Of a stretch of DNA of 64,000 bases, positions 1 to 11,800 are shown piece after piece (the stretch's first letter is position 1; each line of letters begins with the position of its first letter). Location of the stretch: assembly GCF_963576615.1 (NCBI RefSeq), contig NC_088715.1, forward strand, positions 3,922,001 through 3,986,000, in the 5' to 3' direction. Origin of the DNA: Watersipora subatra. Taxonomy: Eukaryota > Bryozoa > Gymnolaemata > Cheilostomatida > Watersiporidae. The translations under genes were made by a program, and so were the position numbers. The notes under the pieces were generated by a model, which was not told the origin of the DNA, ran no database searches, and saw only the letters and a program-made list of their open reading frames with translations.

Positions 1-640
1 TTTTCATTTGATTTTTCTATTGATCTATTATCTTATCTATGATTATTTTTTATGATTAATATAATAATCATAATGCATATTATACAAAATAATAATATAA
101 CTGCGTATAGAATAAATGATGTAACTAATATAATTTGTAGAAAGTGATAGCAGAATGTTGCGAAATACTAGATGCGTGTAATTATTTTATTCTAAAACTA
201 ATCTACACGTCAGAGGGACTGGTTTGGAATTCTCAGAGCAATGATTGTTAGGCCCAATTTGATTGTTCTATACTTCCAGGGATTAAACCAATTAAAACGC
301 CGTGATTGTTATGGGAGAGCGCATTAGTTGGCTTAATTGACCAATGGCACACAAGTCGATTTCATACGTCATATATTGATGATTACCAAAACAGTTATGT
401 TTTTTGGTAGACCTGTGTTTGGCTGGCTATATCTCAGCTTCTGGTTGGTCAATCTCCTTGATTCTTTTTTTAGAACATCAGTCAACACCTCAAGATAAAT
501 AATAAAGCATAATAATATTATGCTTTCTCTATTCTTTAACATGTTTCCAAGGTACATATGCTGGAAATAAAAATTCCTTTAATTCTATCATTATGATTTA
601 GTTCTATAAATGTAGTTCTTTACATAGTCTTGTATAATGC
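1..640. other. AT-rich intergenic, nothing recognised
   Basis: No exon, RNA gene or mobile element end was recognised. A 62-codon minus-strand reading frame at 369-557 has no motif and looks accidental. Confidence 0.5.
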
Positions 641-652
641 ACATACTTTCAT

Positions 653-3376
653 GTTATATATAACCATTACCCTGGCAGTCTATGATGTTATATATAACCA
701 GTACCCTGGCAGTCTAGGATGTTATATATAACCAGTACCCTGGCAGTCTATGATGTTATATATAACCAGTACCCTGGCAGTCTATGATGTTATATATAAC
801 CAGTACCTTGGCAGTCTATGATGTTATATATAACCAGTACCTTGGCAGTCTATGATGTTATATATAACCAGTACCCTGGTAGTCTATGATGTTATATATA
901 ACCAGTACCCTGGCAGTCTATGATGTTATATATAACCAGTACCTTGGCAGTCTATGATGTTATATATAACCAGTACCTTGGCAGTCTATGATGTTATATA
1001 TAACCAGTACCCTGGTAGTCTATGATGTTATATATAACCAGTACCCTGGCAGTCTATGGTGTTATATATAACCAGTATCCTGACAATCTATGAGGTTATA
1101 TATAACCAGTACCCTGGCAGTCTAAGATGTTATATATAACCAGTACCCTGGCAGTCTATGGTGTTATATATAACCAGTACCCTGGAAGTCTATGGTGTTA
1201 TATATAACCAGTACCCTGGTAGTCTATGATGTTATATATAACCAGTACCCTGGCAGTCTATGGTGTTATATATAACCAGTATCCTGACAATCTATGAGGT
1301 TATATATAACCAGTACCCTGACAGTCTATGGTGTTATATATAACCAGTACCCTGGCAGTCTATGATGTTATATATAACCAGTACCTTGGCAGTCTATGAT
1401 GTTATATATAACCAGTACTCTGGCAGTCTATGATGTTATATATAACCAGTACCCTGGCAGTCTATGATGTTATATATAACCAGTACCCTGGCAGTCTATG
1501 GTGTTATATATAACCAGTACCCTGGCAGTCTATGGTGTTATATATAACCAGTACCCTGGCAGTCTAGGATGTTATATATAACCAGTACCCTGGCAGTCTA
1601 TGATGTTATATATAACCAGTAGCCTAGCAGTCTAGGATGTTATGTATAACCAGTACCTTGGCAGTCTATGGTGTTATATATAACCAGTACCCTGGCAGTC
1701 TATGATGTTATATATAACCAGTACCCTGGCAGTCTATGATGTTATATATAACCAGTACCCTGACAGTCTATGATGTTATATATAACCAGTACCCTGGCAG
1801 TCTATGATGTTATATATAACCAGTACCCTGGCAGTCTATGGTGTTATATATAACCAGTACCTTGGCAGTCTATGATGTTATATATAACCAGTACCCTGGC
1901 AGTCTAGGATGTTATATATAACCAGTACCCTAGCAGTCTATGATGTTATATATAACCAGTACCTTGGCAGTCTATGATGTTATATATAACCAGTACTCTG
2001 GCAGTCTATGATGTTATATATAACCAGTACCTTGGCAGTCTATGATGTTATATATAACCAGTACTCTGGCAGTCTATGATGTTATATATAACCAGTACCC
2101 TGGCAGTCTATGGTGTTATATATAACCAGTACCTTGGCAGTCTATGATGTTATATATAACCAGTACCCTGACAGTCTATGATGTTATATATAACCAGTAC
2201 CCTGGCAGTCTATGATGTTATATATAACCAGTACCCTGGCAGTCTATGGTGTTATATATAACCAGTACCTTGGCAGTCTATGATGTTATATATAACCAGT
2301 ACCTTGGCAGTCTAGGATGTTATATATAACCAGTACTCTGGCAGTCTATGATGTTATATATAACCAGTACCCTGGCAGTCTATGGTGTTATATATAACCA
2401 GTACCCTGGCAGTCTATGATGTTATATATAACCAGTACCCTGGCAGTCTAGGATGTTATATATAACCAGTACCCTAGCAGTCTATGATGTTATATATAAC
2501 CAGTACCTTGGCAGTCTATGATGTTATATATAACCAGTACTCTGGCAGTCTATGATGTTATATATAACCAGTACCTTGGCAGTCTATGATGTTATATATA
2601 ACCAGTACTCTGGCAGTCTATGATGTTATATATAACCAGTACCCTGGCAGTCTATGGTGTTATATATAACCAGTACCTTGGCAGTCTATGATGTTATATA
2701 TAACCAGTACCCTGGCAGTCTATGATGTTATATATAACCAGTACCTTGGCAGTCTATGATGTTATATATAACCAGTACCTTGGCAGTCTAGGATGTTATA
2801 TATAACCAGTACCTTGGCAGTCTATGATGTTACATATAACCAGTACCTTGGCAGTCTATGATGTTATATATAACCAGTACTCTGGCAGTCTATGATGTTA
2901 TATATAACCAGTACCCTGGCAGTCTATGGTGTTATATATAACCAGTACCCTGGCAGTCTATGATGTTATATATAACCAGTACCTTGGCAGTCTATGATGT
3001 TATATATAACCAGTACCTTGGCAGTCTCGGATGTTATATATAACCAGTACCTTGGCAGTCTATGATGTTATATATAACCAGTACTCTGGCAGTCTATGAT
3101 GTTATATATAACCAGTACCCTGGCAGTCTATGGTGTTATATATAACCAGTACCCTGGCAGTCTATGATGTTATATATAACCAGTACCCTGGCAGTCTATG
3201 ATGTTATATATAACCAGTACCCTGGCAGTCTATGATGTTATATATAACCAGTACCCTGGCAGTCTAGGATGTTATATATAACCAGTACTTTGGCAGTCTA
3301 TGATGTTATATATAAACAGTACCCTGGCAGTCTAGGATGTTATATATAACCAGTACTCTGGCAGTCTAGGATGTTG
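653..3376. repeat. 34-bp satellite array (about 80 units)
   Basis: A tandem array with an exact 34-bp period: unit starts at 687 and 721 and keeps phase to about 3376. Each unit holds the 12-bp palindrome GTTATATATAAC, followed by CAGTACCCTGGCAGTCTATG. Variants occur at fixed places (CCC/CTT/CTC; GAT/GGT). Strings of the same variants recur 544 bp (16 units) apart, for example from 1904 and from 2448, which points to higher-order duplication. There are no unique spacers, so this is not a CRISPR. Confidence 0.95.
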
Positions 3377-4568
3377 TCAGACGTGCTGATATAGTTAGGA
3401 AAATAAGCGGGTGCACAAATACTCTAGAATCTGTGAATGTTCAGTGCAGCTCAGCACGCCGAGCTGCTTAACCAAATGCTATGAGTTAAAAACCTGCTTG
3501 ATGCAATCTTTTTCTAACCTCCATCCGTAAGGACGATCGTGGCTTCTATTATAAAAAATATTACTTAATTAAGTATTTATTATTCTTTTTGTTTTGCTGA
3601 ATTTAACATGATGTGTTTTCAAAACAACAATTTCTGAACATGCGAAGCAAATATCGAAATGTATTGGCTTCACATTTTGAGGTTTGACTGTATTAAGCAA
3701 TTAGTTTAATGATAAACCAAGCGACAAATGCAATCAGGTGACAAGTATTTTACAGGTGGCCAGTACGTACTCAAGGTTACCAGTACATAGAAGTGATATT
3801 TACGTATTGTTAGCCAATACACATTGGTGACCCATACACGCATGTGACTGGTATACACAGGTGATTTGGTATTCAGTTTTATCTGATAGATTTATTTTTA
3901 GTGTCTCCCTATCCAGAACAAGCACAGCCAACGAAATAGGCAAAGAAAGTTGAAAAGGCAGAAGAAGCAGTAAGGAAAGTCTGAAACCATCAGTTGCACG
4001 TATAACCTACATTGACAATGCTCGAAGTAGTTAACCGAACTCAGCTAAATACACTTTTAAATAGACAATCTATTGACTGCCTTTTCCTTTCATTGACATA
4101 CTGTTAACCTCTGACCTAGCATTTAGCCTTATGCTCTTACTTTGCCATTGTAGATCACCTCTATTATCTGCACCTATTCTCTGTTTAATATAATATGACA
4201 GCTTAGATAGCAATTGACTTGAGTAACTATTGATGGCCTTTTATCGTATCATATTACAACATTTTGTCTGCATGCATATACTCAGTTGAAGAATAGTGAT
4301 AACTATGCCAGTCCACTTTGTTTCAATATGGTTGTTTAATAACACATATAATGAAGTCTCTCCTGCTCATCGATGATTGCGCATGAAGTAGATTGTGAAA
4401 ATACTGGAAACCAATTAGGAATCACTTTATGAAGTTCACTTTACTAAAGGAGCTGGTAGGCATATCGGGACCAGCTTAGTTCTATATTCAACTATCTGTT
4501 TGTAATCATTTTCTCTAAAGGTCTGTGTCATAATTAATTGCAAAATTTTTCTCTAGTGAATTTGTTTG
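3377..4568. other. Intergenic, nothing recognised
   Basis: About 1.2 kb between the 34-bp satellite and a MITE. I saw no exon with splice sites, no reading frame with motifs and no tandem repeat. Confidence 0.4.
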
Positions 4569-4570
4569 TA

Positions 4571-5238
4571 CCGTAAGTCCATATGCTCAAGCCGCGCGGC
4601 TTGTCGTTGGGTGCGGCTTCTGATTCAAGGTCATAGGCCGCGGCTAAAGCCAAGTTTTTAAAACTTATGTGAGGCTTAGGGCGGCGTCTCTATAAATGCG
4701 GTCTCTGCTCAGTGCCGCGCTATAACCAAAAAATCGCAGTCATTGATACACTTAGGGATTTTGGCGACCTACTCGTTTATTTTCAAGGTCATGTTTATGG
4801 AATACTTTAGACTAAAGAAGAATTTATTGCTAATGTTTAATTCACTGCAGTCGTAGGTTGTTAAACCGTTTAATTCTTGACCGGCATCTTTCCATAAACG
4901 TGAAGCTCTCTAACAGCGCAATAAAAATCTAGCTGAGACATGGCAAGTAAGTTCTTGACGCAAGGGTTTAGGAATTTTAATTCCTAAAACCCTGAACTTG
5001 GAAGTAAAAGAAAATTATTTTCACATATACTGATATAGCCTGTTTTTCTCCTCAAGAGGACGGGGGTATAGCGAAACCCTTATCAACACTCTCGCTTCCG
5101 AAGGGGTCAAGGACGACAAAACCTCAGTCATTAGCCGCGGTCTGTGGGCATACGCGGCTTGTTGGAGGATTATTTTTTCTTTCGTGATTCATCTGGTTTT
5201 GAGCACAAGCCGAGCGGCTTGAGCATGAGGACTTACTG
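4571..5238. mobile_element. MITE family 1, copy 1 (668 bp, TA-flanked)
   Basis: The ends are inverted repeats (CCGTAAGTCC...; the right end reads ...GGACTTACTG) flanked by TA on both sides. A GC palindrome of the type AAGCCGCGCGGCTT lies just inside the left end and a one-mismatch version inside the right end. A second copy at 12935-13599 aligns along its whole length. No coding capacity was seen. The TA duplication fits a Tc1/mariner-type non-autonomous element, which is an inference from ends and target site only. Confidence 0.8.
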
Positions 5239-5559
5239 TATGCGCCTTGCTGGCAAGCAGGGTCAGGGATTTTAGTTGCAGTTATAGCCTTCCTAGTAAT
5301 TAAACCTTTCGCAAGTTCAGGATAACATAAGAAAGTAGTATGTAGACAGGCGCACCTCTGCGTGTGTTATAAATAGTAGAAATGAATTGTTCCTATTTAT
5401 TGTTTTAACTTACATCTATATAAAATGCAAAACCAGAATAAACTCATATTTAGGTCTTAAAAATACAGATCTATCTTCGTTTTCAAACTACAAGTGCTGA
5501 AGTTCATTTCCATCTCGCTTCCCTCTCCTTTTACTCTTTCTTTTTCCTCACTCCTCCAT

Positions 5560-6690
5560 TTTTTCCCACTCCATCCCGTCTCACTCCATCAATTCTCACT
5601 CCATCCCTTCTCACTTTTTTCACTCCATCCCTTCTCACTCTCCTCACTCCATCCCTTCTCACTCTCTTCACTCCATCCCTTCTCACTCTCCTCACTCCAT
5701 CCCTTCTCACTCCATCCCTTCTCACTCCATCCCTTCTCACTCCATCCCTTCTCACTCCATCCCTTCTCACTCCATCCCTTCTCACTCTCCTCACTCCATC
5801 CCTTCTCACTCTCCTCACTCCATCCCTTCTCACTCTCCTCACTCCATCCCTTATCACTCTCCTCACTCCATCCCTTCTCACTCTCCTCCACCCCTTCTCA
5901 CTCTCCTTACTACATCCCTTCTCACTCTCCTCCACCCCTTCTCACTCTCCTCACTACATCCCTTCTCACTCTCCTCACTCCATCTCTTCTCACTCTCCTC
6001 CACCTCTTCTCACTCTCCTCACTCCATCCCTTCTCACTCTCCTCACTCCATACCTTCTCACTCTCCTCCACCCCTTCTCACTCTCCTCACTACATCCCTT
6101 CTCACTCTCCTCACTCCATCCCTTCTCACTCTCCTCACTCCATCCCTTCTCACTTTCCTCACTCCATCTCTTCTCACTCTCCTCACTCCATCCCTTCTCA
6201 CTCTCCTCCGTCCCTTCTCACTCTCCTCACTCCATCCCTTCTCACTCTCCTCACTCCATCCCTTCTCACTCTCCTCACTCCATCCCTTCTCACTCTCCTC
6301 ACTCCATCCCTTCTCACTCTCCTCCACCCCTTCTCACTCTCCTCACTACATCCCTTCTCACTCTCCTCACTCCATCCCTTCTCACTCTCCTCACTCCATC
6401 CCTTCTCACTCCATCCCTTCTCACTTTCCTCACTCCATCTCTTCTCACTCTCCTCACTCCATCCCTTCTCACTCTCCTCCGTCCCTTCTCACTCTCCTCA
6501 CTCCATCCATTCTCACTCTCCTCACTCCATCCCTTCTCACTCTCCTCACTCCATCCCTTCGCACTCTCTTCACTCCATCCCTTCTCACTTTCCTCACTCC
6601 ACCCCTTCTCACTCTCTTCACTCCATCCCTTCTCACTCTCCTCACTCCATCCCTCTTCACTCTCCTCACTCCATCCCTTCTCACTCCTCT
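5560..6690. repeat. 24-bp pyrimidine-rich minisatellite
   Basis: A long array of CTCACTCTCCTCACTCCATC-like units (24 bp with 12- and 18-bp variants). The plus strand is almost purely C and T with some A, so the strands are strongly asymmetric. The repeat happens to be open in several frames (a 427-codon frame at 5494-6777), but the peptides are pure repeat translation. The array could form triplex (H-DNA); that is inference. Confidence 0.9.
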
Positions 6691-6867
6691 CTCTCATATG
6701 CTTCCTTCTCATTCTTTCTCTTGTATAAAAAGGCTCATTCCAAATTTAGATTCCGAGCTATTTTTAAGGATAGCTAAAGCTAGGATTTCAAACTACATAT
6801 CTTTTAAAACATGCAGAGAGCATCCTTTATCTTACTGAAGCGGTTCAGTCTATCTAACAAAGAAGTT

Positions 6868-6960
6868 TTGTTCTCTTGCTAATTGTAGTAGCCTGTGTTC
6901 TCTTGCTAATTGTAGTAGCCTGTGCTACTCGCTAATTGTAGTAGCCTGTGCTACTCGGTA
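6868..6960. repeat. Short 28-bp tandem repeat (3 units)
   Basis: The phrase CTAATTGTAGTAGCCTGTG recurs three times with a spacing near 28 bp. It is a small local duplication without coding content. Confidence 0.7.
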
Positions 6961-7202
6961 GCTAAACAAGTAGGTTGACCTCCTGTCTGCCATAAAGAGT
7001 AGCATTGAAGCAGTGCTGGGTGGTTTAACTGGGTGCCCAGGTCAATCGGCTAGAACATTTTACCAATAATCGTGGTAACAGTTGGGAAGCTGAGTTATCT
7101 CTATAAACTGTTCTCATATTATTTTCCATATAATTTTTCTCTGCTGAAAGCTATCATTACTCAAAAGATAAGAGCGCTTACCAACTCAGAGCCAATTAAA
7201 TA

Positions 7203-7385
7203 GCGTAAAACCTCTATTTGAACTTTATAGCTCTTTATTTTTCAACCCTTCCCATATAATAGCGGCCAAATAGAGGTGGCTGTCAAATATAAATGGCGAT
7301 CAAATAGAGGTGGCGGTCAATAGAGGTGACGATCAAATAAAGGTGGCAGTCGAGTAAAGATGACATTTGATTAGAGGTTTTACGG
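7203..7385. mobile_element. MITE family 2, short copy (about 183 bp)
   Basis: It starts GCGTAAAACCTCTATTTGAA and ends in the inverse (AGAGGTTTTACGG). The inside is a run of CAAATAGAGGTGGCGGT-like motifs. The ends match the 1.28-kb copies at 9861-11137 and 31342-32629, so this looks like an internally deleted member. Confidence 0.65.
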
Positions 7386-7617
7386 TGGTAGCTACTTGCT
7401 ATTAGTTGTCTGCTAGTTGTGCTACCCGGCGTTGCGCGGGTGTTAAAAATCAGCTTATAAACATTGAGAGTTGCCTGTCACTTGCTATTATCCTGGTACA
7501 TTGCCAATGGATAATTTGAGTAAGCTTACTAATAAGAGCAAAGTTATGCCATGGCTTTGCGTCATGACGGATGGCGTTAGGTATTTGCTCCCATATACCG
7601 ACATATATCCCCTAATG

Positions 7618-7700
7618 AACCATCAAGCTCGTATGGCTGAATTGGTAAAGCATCGGACTAGCGAAACGGAGCTTCCGCGATCAATTATTCTGCGATACAG
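7618..7700 (+). repeat. tRNA-derived SINE head or tRNA relic
   Basis: The segment contains TGGCTGAATTGGTAAAGCA, close to a pol III A box with a D-loop shape, and GATCAATTATTC about 45 bases later in the B-box position. The arms do not fold into a perfect cloverleaf by eye, so I call it a SINE-type relic rather than a working tRNA gene. Confidence 0.4.
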
Positions 7701-7784
7701 TTTCTTTATTCCAAGATTTTAATAGCTATAGCTGGAACTGCACATAAACTTTGAGAAATATTTATTATATATAGATTTAACTTG

Positions 7785-8260
7785 GCTTTATTTTAAACAC
7801 TTGCCATTAGCTGTCTATTTAACATGACATCATTGTAGCTACTTGCCATTGGCTGCCTATTTAACATGACATCATTGTAGCTACTTGCCATTAGCTGTCT
7901 ATTTAACAAGACATTGTAGCTACTTGGTATTAGTTGTCAATTTAACATGACTTCATTATAGCTACTTGCCATTAGTTGTCTATTTACCATGACTTCATTG
8001 TAGACACTTGCCATTAGCTGTCTATTTAACATGACTTCATTGTGGTCACTCTCCATCAATTGTCTATTAACCGTGATTTGGCTGTAGACACTTGCCGTTG
8101 GCTGTCTATTAAACATGACATTATTTTAGCCACATGCCATCAGCCGTCTATTATATGTCACATAGTTTCAGCCACTTGCCATTAGATCGATATTAATCGT
8201 GACATCATTGTAGCCACTTGCCATTATCTGTCTATCAAACATGCCATCGTTGTGTTCCCT
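7785..8260. repeat. Degenerate repeat of about 58 bp (8 units)
   Basis: The phrases CACTTGCCATTAGCTGTCTA and TTTAACATGACATCATTGTA alternate about eight times with rising divergence towards the right end. Confidence 0.8.
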
Positions 8261-8801
8261 TTCATTAGCTATTTAGACATGACATCATTAAGGTCACTCA
8301 CCGTAACCACTAGCCATTGTTTGGCTATTTTTTTACTGCAAATGCTTGGGCAGCATGAGTTTAGTTGATTTGACAGAATAGCCTTTCCTGTCACCACCAG
8401 GAGCATGTTTTGAGAAATTAATCCCAAACCATTGGTCAGGTGCTCTAAGCTACAGCAGCTCAATGCAAGTTGAGCTCACATAACTGCATTGAGCTGAACT
8501 CAATGTTACTAAACTTATCGCACTGGTGATATGAAGTATATAAAACTGCATCCTAGCTGGCACTTCAGTGACTTGATATGTGCTTGCAAAAAGCAAGGTA
8601 AAACCTTGGTGATAGTTGCAGTGATGAGTGCACTAAAAACTAATTGTGACATCATTATTATGACAAATTTATAAATAGAGAGATGTGTGACAAGAGGTCT
8701 AAACACTAAGAATAAACTGGTAAAAACTATATAAACATTATAAAACCAATAATCAATCAATGATTGTCACTAAATAGGAAGCTAATAAACTTATGATTAA
8801 T

Positions 8802-11800
8802 TTACTCCGAATCACTTGACTTGATGCAATAATAGGCAAAACCGAGCATGCAACAAAAGAAGGTGCCAAAGAGGAAGACAACTCCGAGCAGAATCCACTT
8901 GACCATAATGTCCCAGTAGGTGAACTCGTAAACCAGTTTGGGGCAATAGAAAGACGCATCGTAATCGGCAAAGTAATCATTAGTGCTGAAGCAGTTAGGT
9001 GTCACTTTGTCCTCACAGTTCACCATACGAGTCACCCAAACTGTGCCTAGGGAGTAGCAATAATCAACTGTTTATGTACTTGGGCGTGCGTTTATACCGA
9101 AAGAAGTAAAAAGGGGACAGGTTGGAGGTAGACGAAGCAAGAAGGGAACAGGGTGTAGGCCAGGGGTCTGACAAACTACTGACAAACAACAACACTAATA
9201 CAGGTAGTACACCTTATAATAATTTATGCGCCAATAAAACGGCCAAAACTATTTTTTTGTTCTTTGCAAAAGTAATTTTGTTTTCTCAGCAGTTAAATCA
9301 TTATACATGCCACACCATTTCGTTTTATGTTGTAAACAAGGTACAAAAGCATTAAAAGCTAAACAAAAAAGTTACATGTAGTATTTATTTTAATTAAAAA
9401 TATCAAAGGGGGTTTGTGGCTCCCACTGCGTTCTTTCCTGCGAAAAACGGGTCCAAATGGCTCTTTGAATGGAAAAGGTTGGAAAAGCTCGTCCCCTTCC
9501 AGACGAAGCTAGAAGGGGCCAGGGTGTAGGCGGACAAAGCTAGAAAAAGACAATGTGTAGGTAGATGAAGCTAGAAGGGAACAGAGTGTCAGTACAGGTG
9601 GTGAAACAGATGTGCAGCTTGCCTAATTACCATGACCAGCCTCTCTTCTTATTTCCTTTGCATCACATTTACTTACTTTCTACTACCCAATTTCGAAGAT
9701 TTTTAAAAAATTGGACCTTAAGATGTTTGCTAACGTTTATCTATAACTTGTCACTTCAATTTTCTTTTTATTTTGTCACCACTATCTTTCTGGAATCCAT
9801 GATATTAAAATCATAAACTAGATGATATTAATCACTGGGTAATATCACTTGAATTGCATACACTGTAAAACCTCTAATTGAACACCACCTTTATTTGAAC
9901 GCTACCTCCACTTGACCACCAATTTGACATTCTTTGATCTTTACAAACCCATAATAGCGAGTGATTAGTAGAAAAGTGTCCACAACATCGAACTAATAAT
10001 GACTCGGTAATATCATTAACAAGTAATTATTTCATTGTCCATCTCCAAAGCATTTTTTTTCATTAACATTTTGAAAGCAACACCATAAAAATAATTTATA
10101 ACTTGATAATTCGATGTACCTGAGAAACGGTTTACATCTACGACGGTATATGAGTGACTAGTTTTAGGCTAAATGTTGTGTTTAATACACATGCGACTAA
10201 AGGTTTATCATTATTTGTGCGAAATACAATTTGTAAAAGTGTTGCTCTGTCAAAAAAAAATTTTTGTGCGCGGATATCGACTAGTTCCGCAGTGCAGAAA
10301 AAAGGTTGAAGTCAGAAGACATTGTGGAAGATATTGAACAAGAAGATTTTCATCCCATCGAAAGCAACAATCAGAACGCAACTGGGCCGAGCAAACGATG
10401 CAAATATTTTTGTTTCAAAAATGTTAATTTTTGTTTCTGCATGTAATATAAGTATGGTTCATTAATGTGACTTGTTATTTGATATATATATATATATATA
10501 TTTGTAGCATTTGATAGATTATCATTATATAACTTATAAATATATAGATTTATAGCATGTTATTTAATAGCATCATTGAGGTAATCTGATCTTACGATGG
10601 ATGCTCGTAACTTCTCTTCTATTGCTCGTAAAAAGTCAGTTTTGGCTGCAAACTGTAGCAAACATACCAATGAGTGCAATGAGCTTTTGCACAACATTGT
10701 TAAGTAAAAATATAAAATGAAAACATGCCTTCTAATTTAAAATGAAATAAAAAAATTGAAAGCTTCAACCAATTGCAAAGCAGGACACAGGCTATGATAT
10801 CATAAAAGGTTAATTGCAAGCAGTGGATACTAACTGGTAAAGATATTTCTCAGCTTCCCCATGCATATTTATTTAGAGGTCTTTAACGAGTTAGAGGTAA
10901 ATTGGCAGATTTATTGCAGCCAAAAGGTTTAATGTCACTCCACCCGAAGGAGAGGGTAAAATATAAGTTACATTTGTTTCACTCATAAAAGGACTAAACA
11001 TATCTTTCCGGAATTCTGATGAGCCATTTGAAAAATACAACGCCAGCCTTTATTGAAATGCCACCTCTATTTGACCATCACTATAGAGAAAAGGATGCAA
11101 AATAGAGCGCCATAGCATTCAAATAGAGGTTTAATGGTATATGTATCAATTTAGGAGACTGCAACATTTTGAAAACTTCTGACATTGTATGCTAGCAATA
11201 CTTTGGATTTTGAGTCAACTACTAAAATATTACATCATGAAAGTTACACATGAAGGTTTGACAATACAGCAATCATTCACTTATTCACTTCTACACGATA
11301 AGTGAAAATCAAAACAATAGAAACTAGTGTTTTAAGTACATGTAGCAGCCAAATCTTAACACCAGAACACTTCAACTGCTTTATAAACATATCGTATTTA
11401 TTTCCTATGTAATAACAATAATATAATAGGATAATAATATAATAGGTAAATTGAAGTTATCTTAGGACTTTCAGTTTATAATTCAACTTCAGTCCCAGTT
11501 GAAACCAGAGAATGCACTTACGGAGTACGGGTATAGTTTGCACTTCATTTGGTCTGAATATTCGTACTTGTAATTAACTGGGTTCATTGTAAGAAGGAAA
11601 TCACATTTGTAAATGTATGCTATGTATTTACAGTAGACGCTCCTATAACGTAAATTCCAGGTAACGTAGAAAGTTTATGCGAAGTTTTTGCTTCCTACTG
11701 CGTAAAAATTCCATATAACGAAAGTATCAAGTCGGCGAGATCTCTAATTTGATTTGAATGGTAGCCTATTTCGCCGGACTTGCGAAAGAAAAACCGTCGT

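Noticed and set aside
653-3376. CRISPR-like array of 34-bp repeats
   Set aside because: Units are contiguous with no unique spacers, the setting is an animal genome, and there are no cas genes.
5494-6777. 427-codon frame and several minus-strand frames (His/Ser/Pro/Leu repeats)
   Set aside because: They are translations of a 24-bp minisatellite, open in many frames at once, with no start context or domain.
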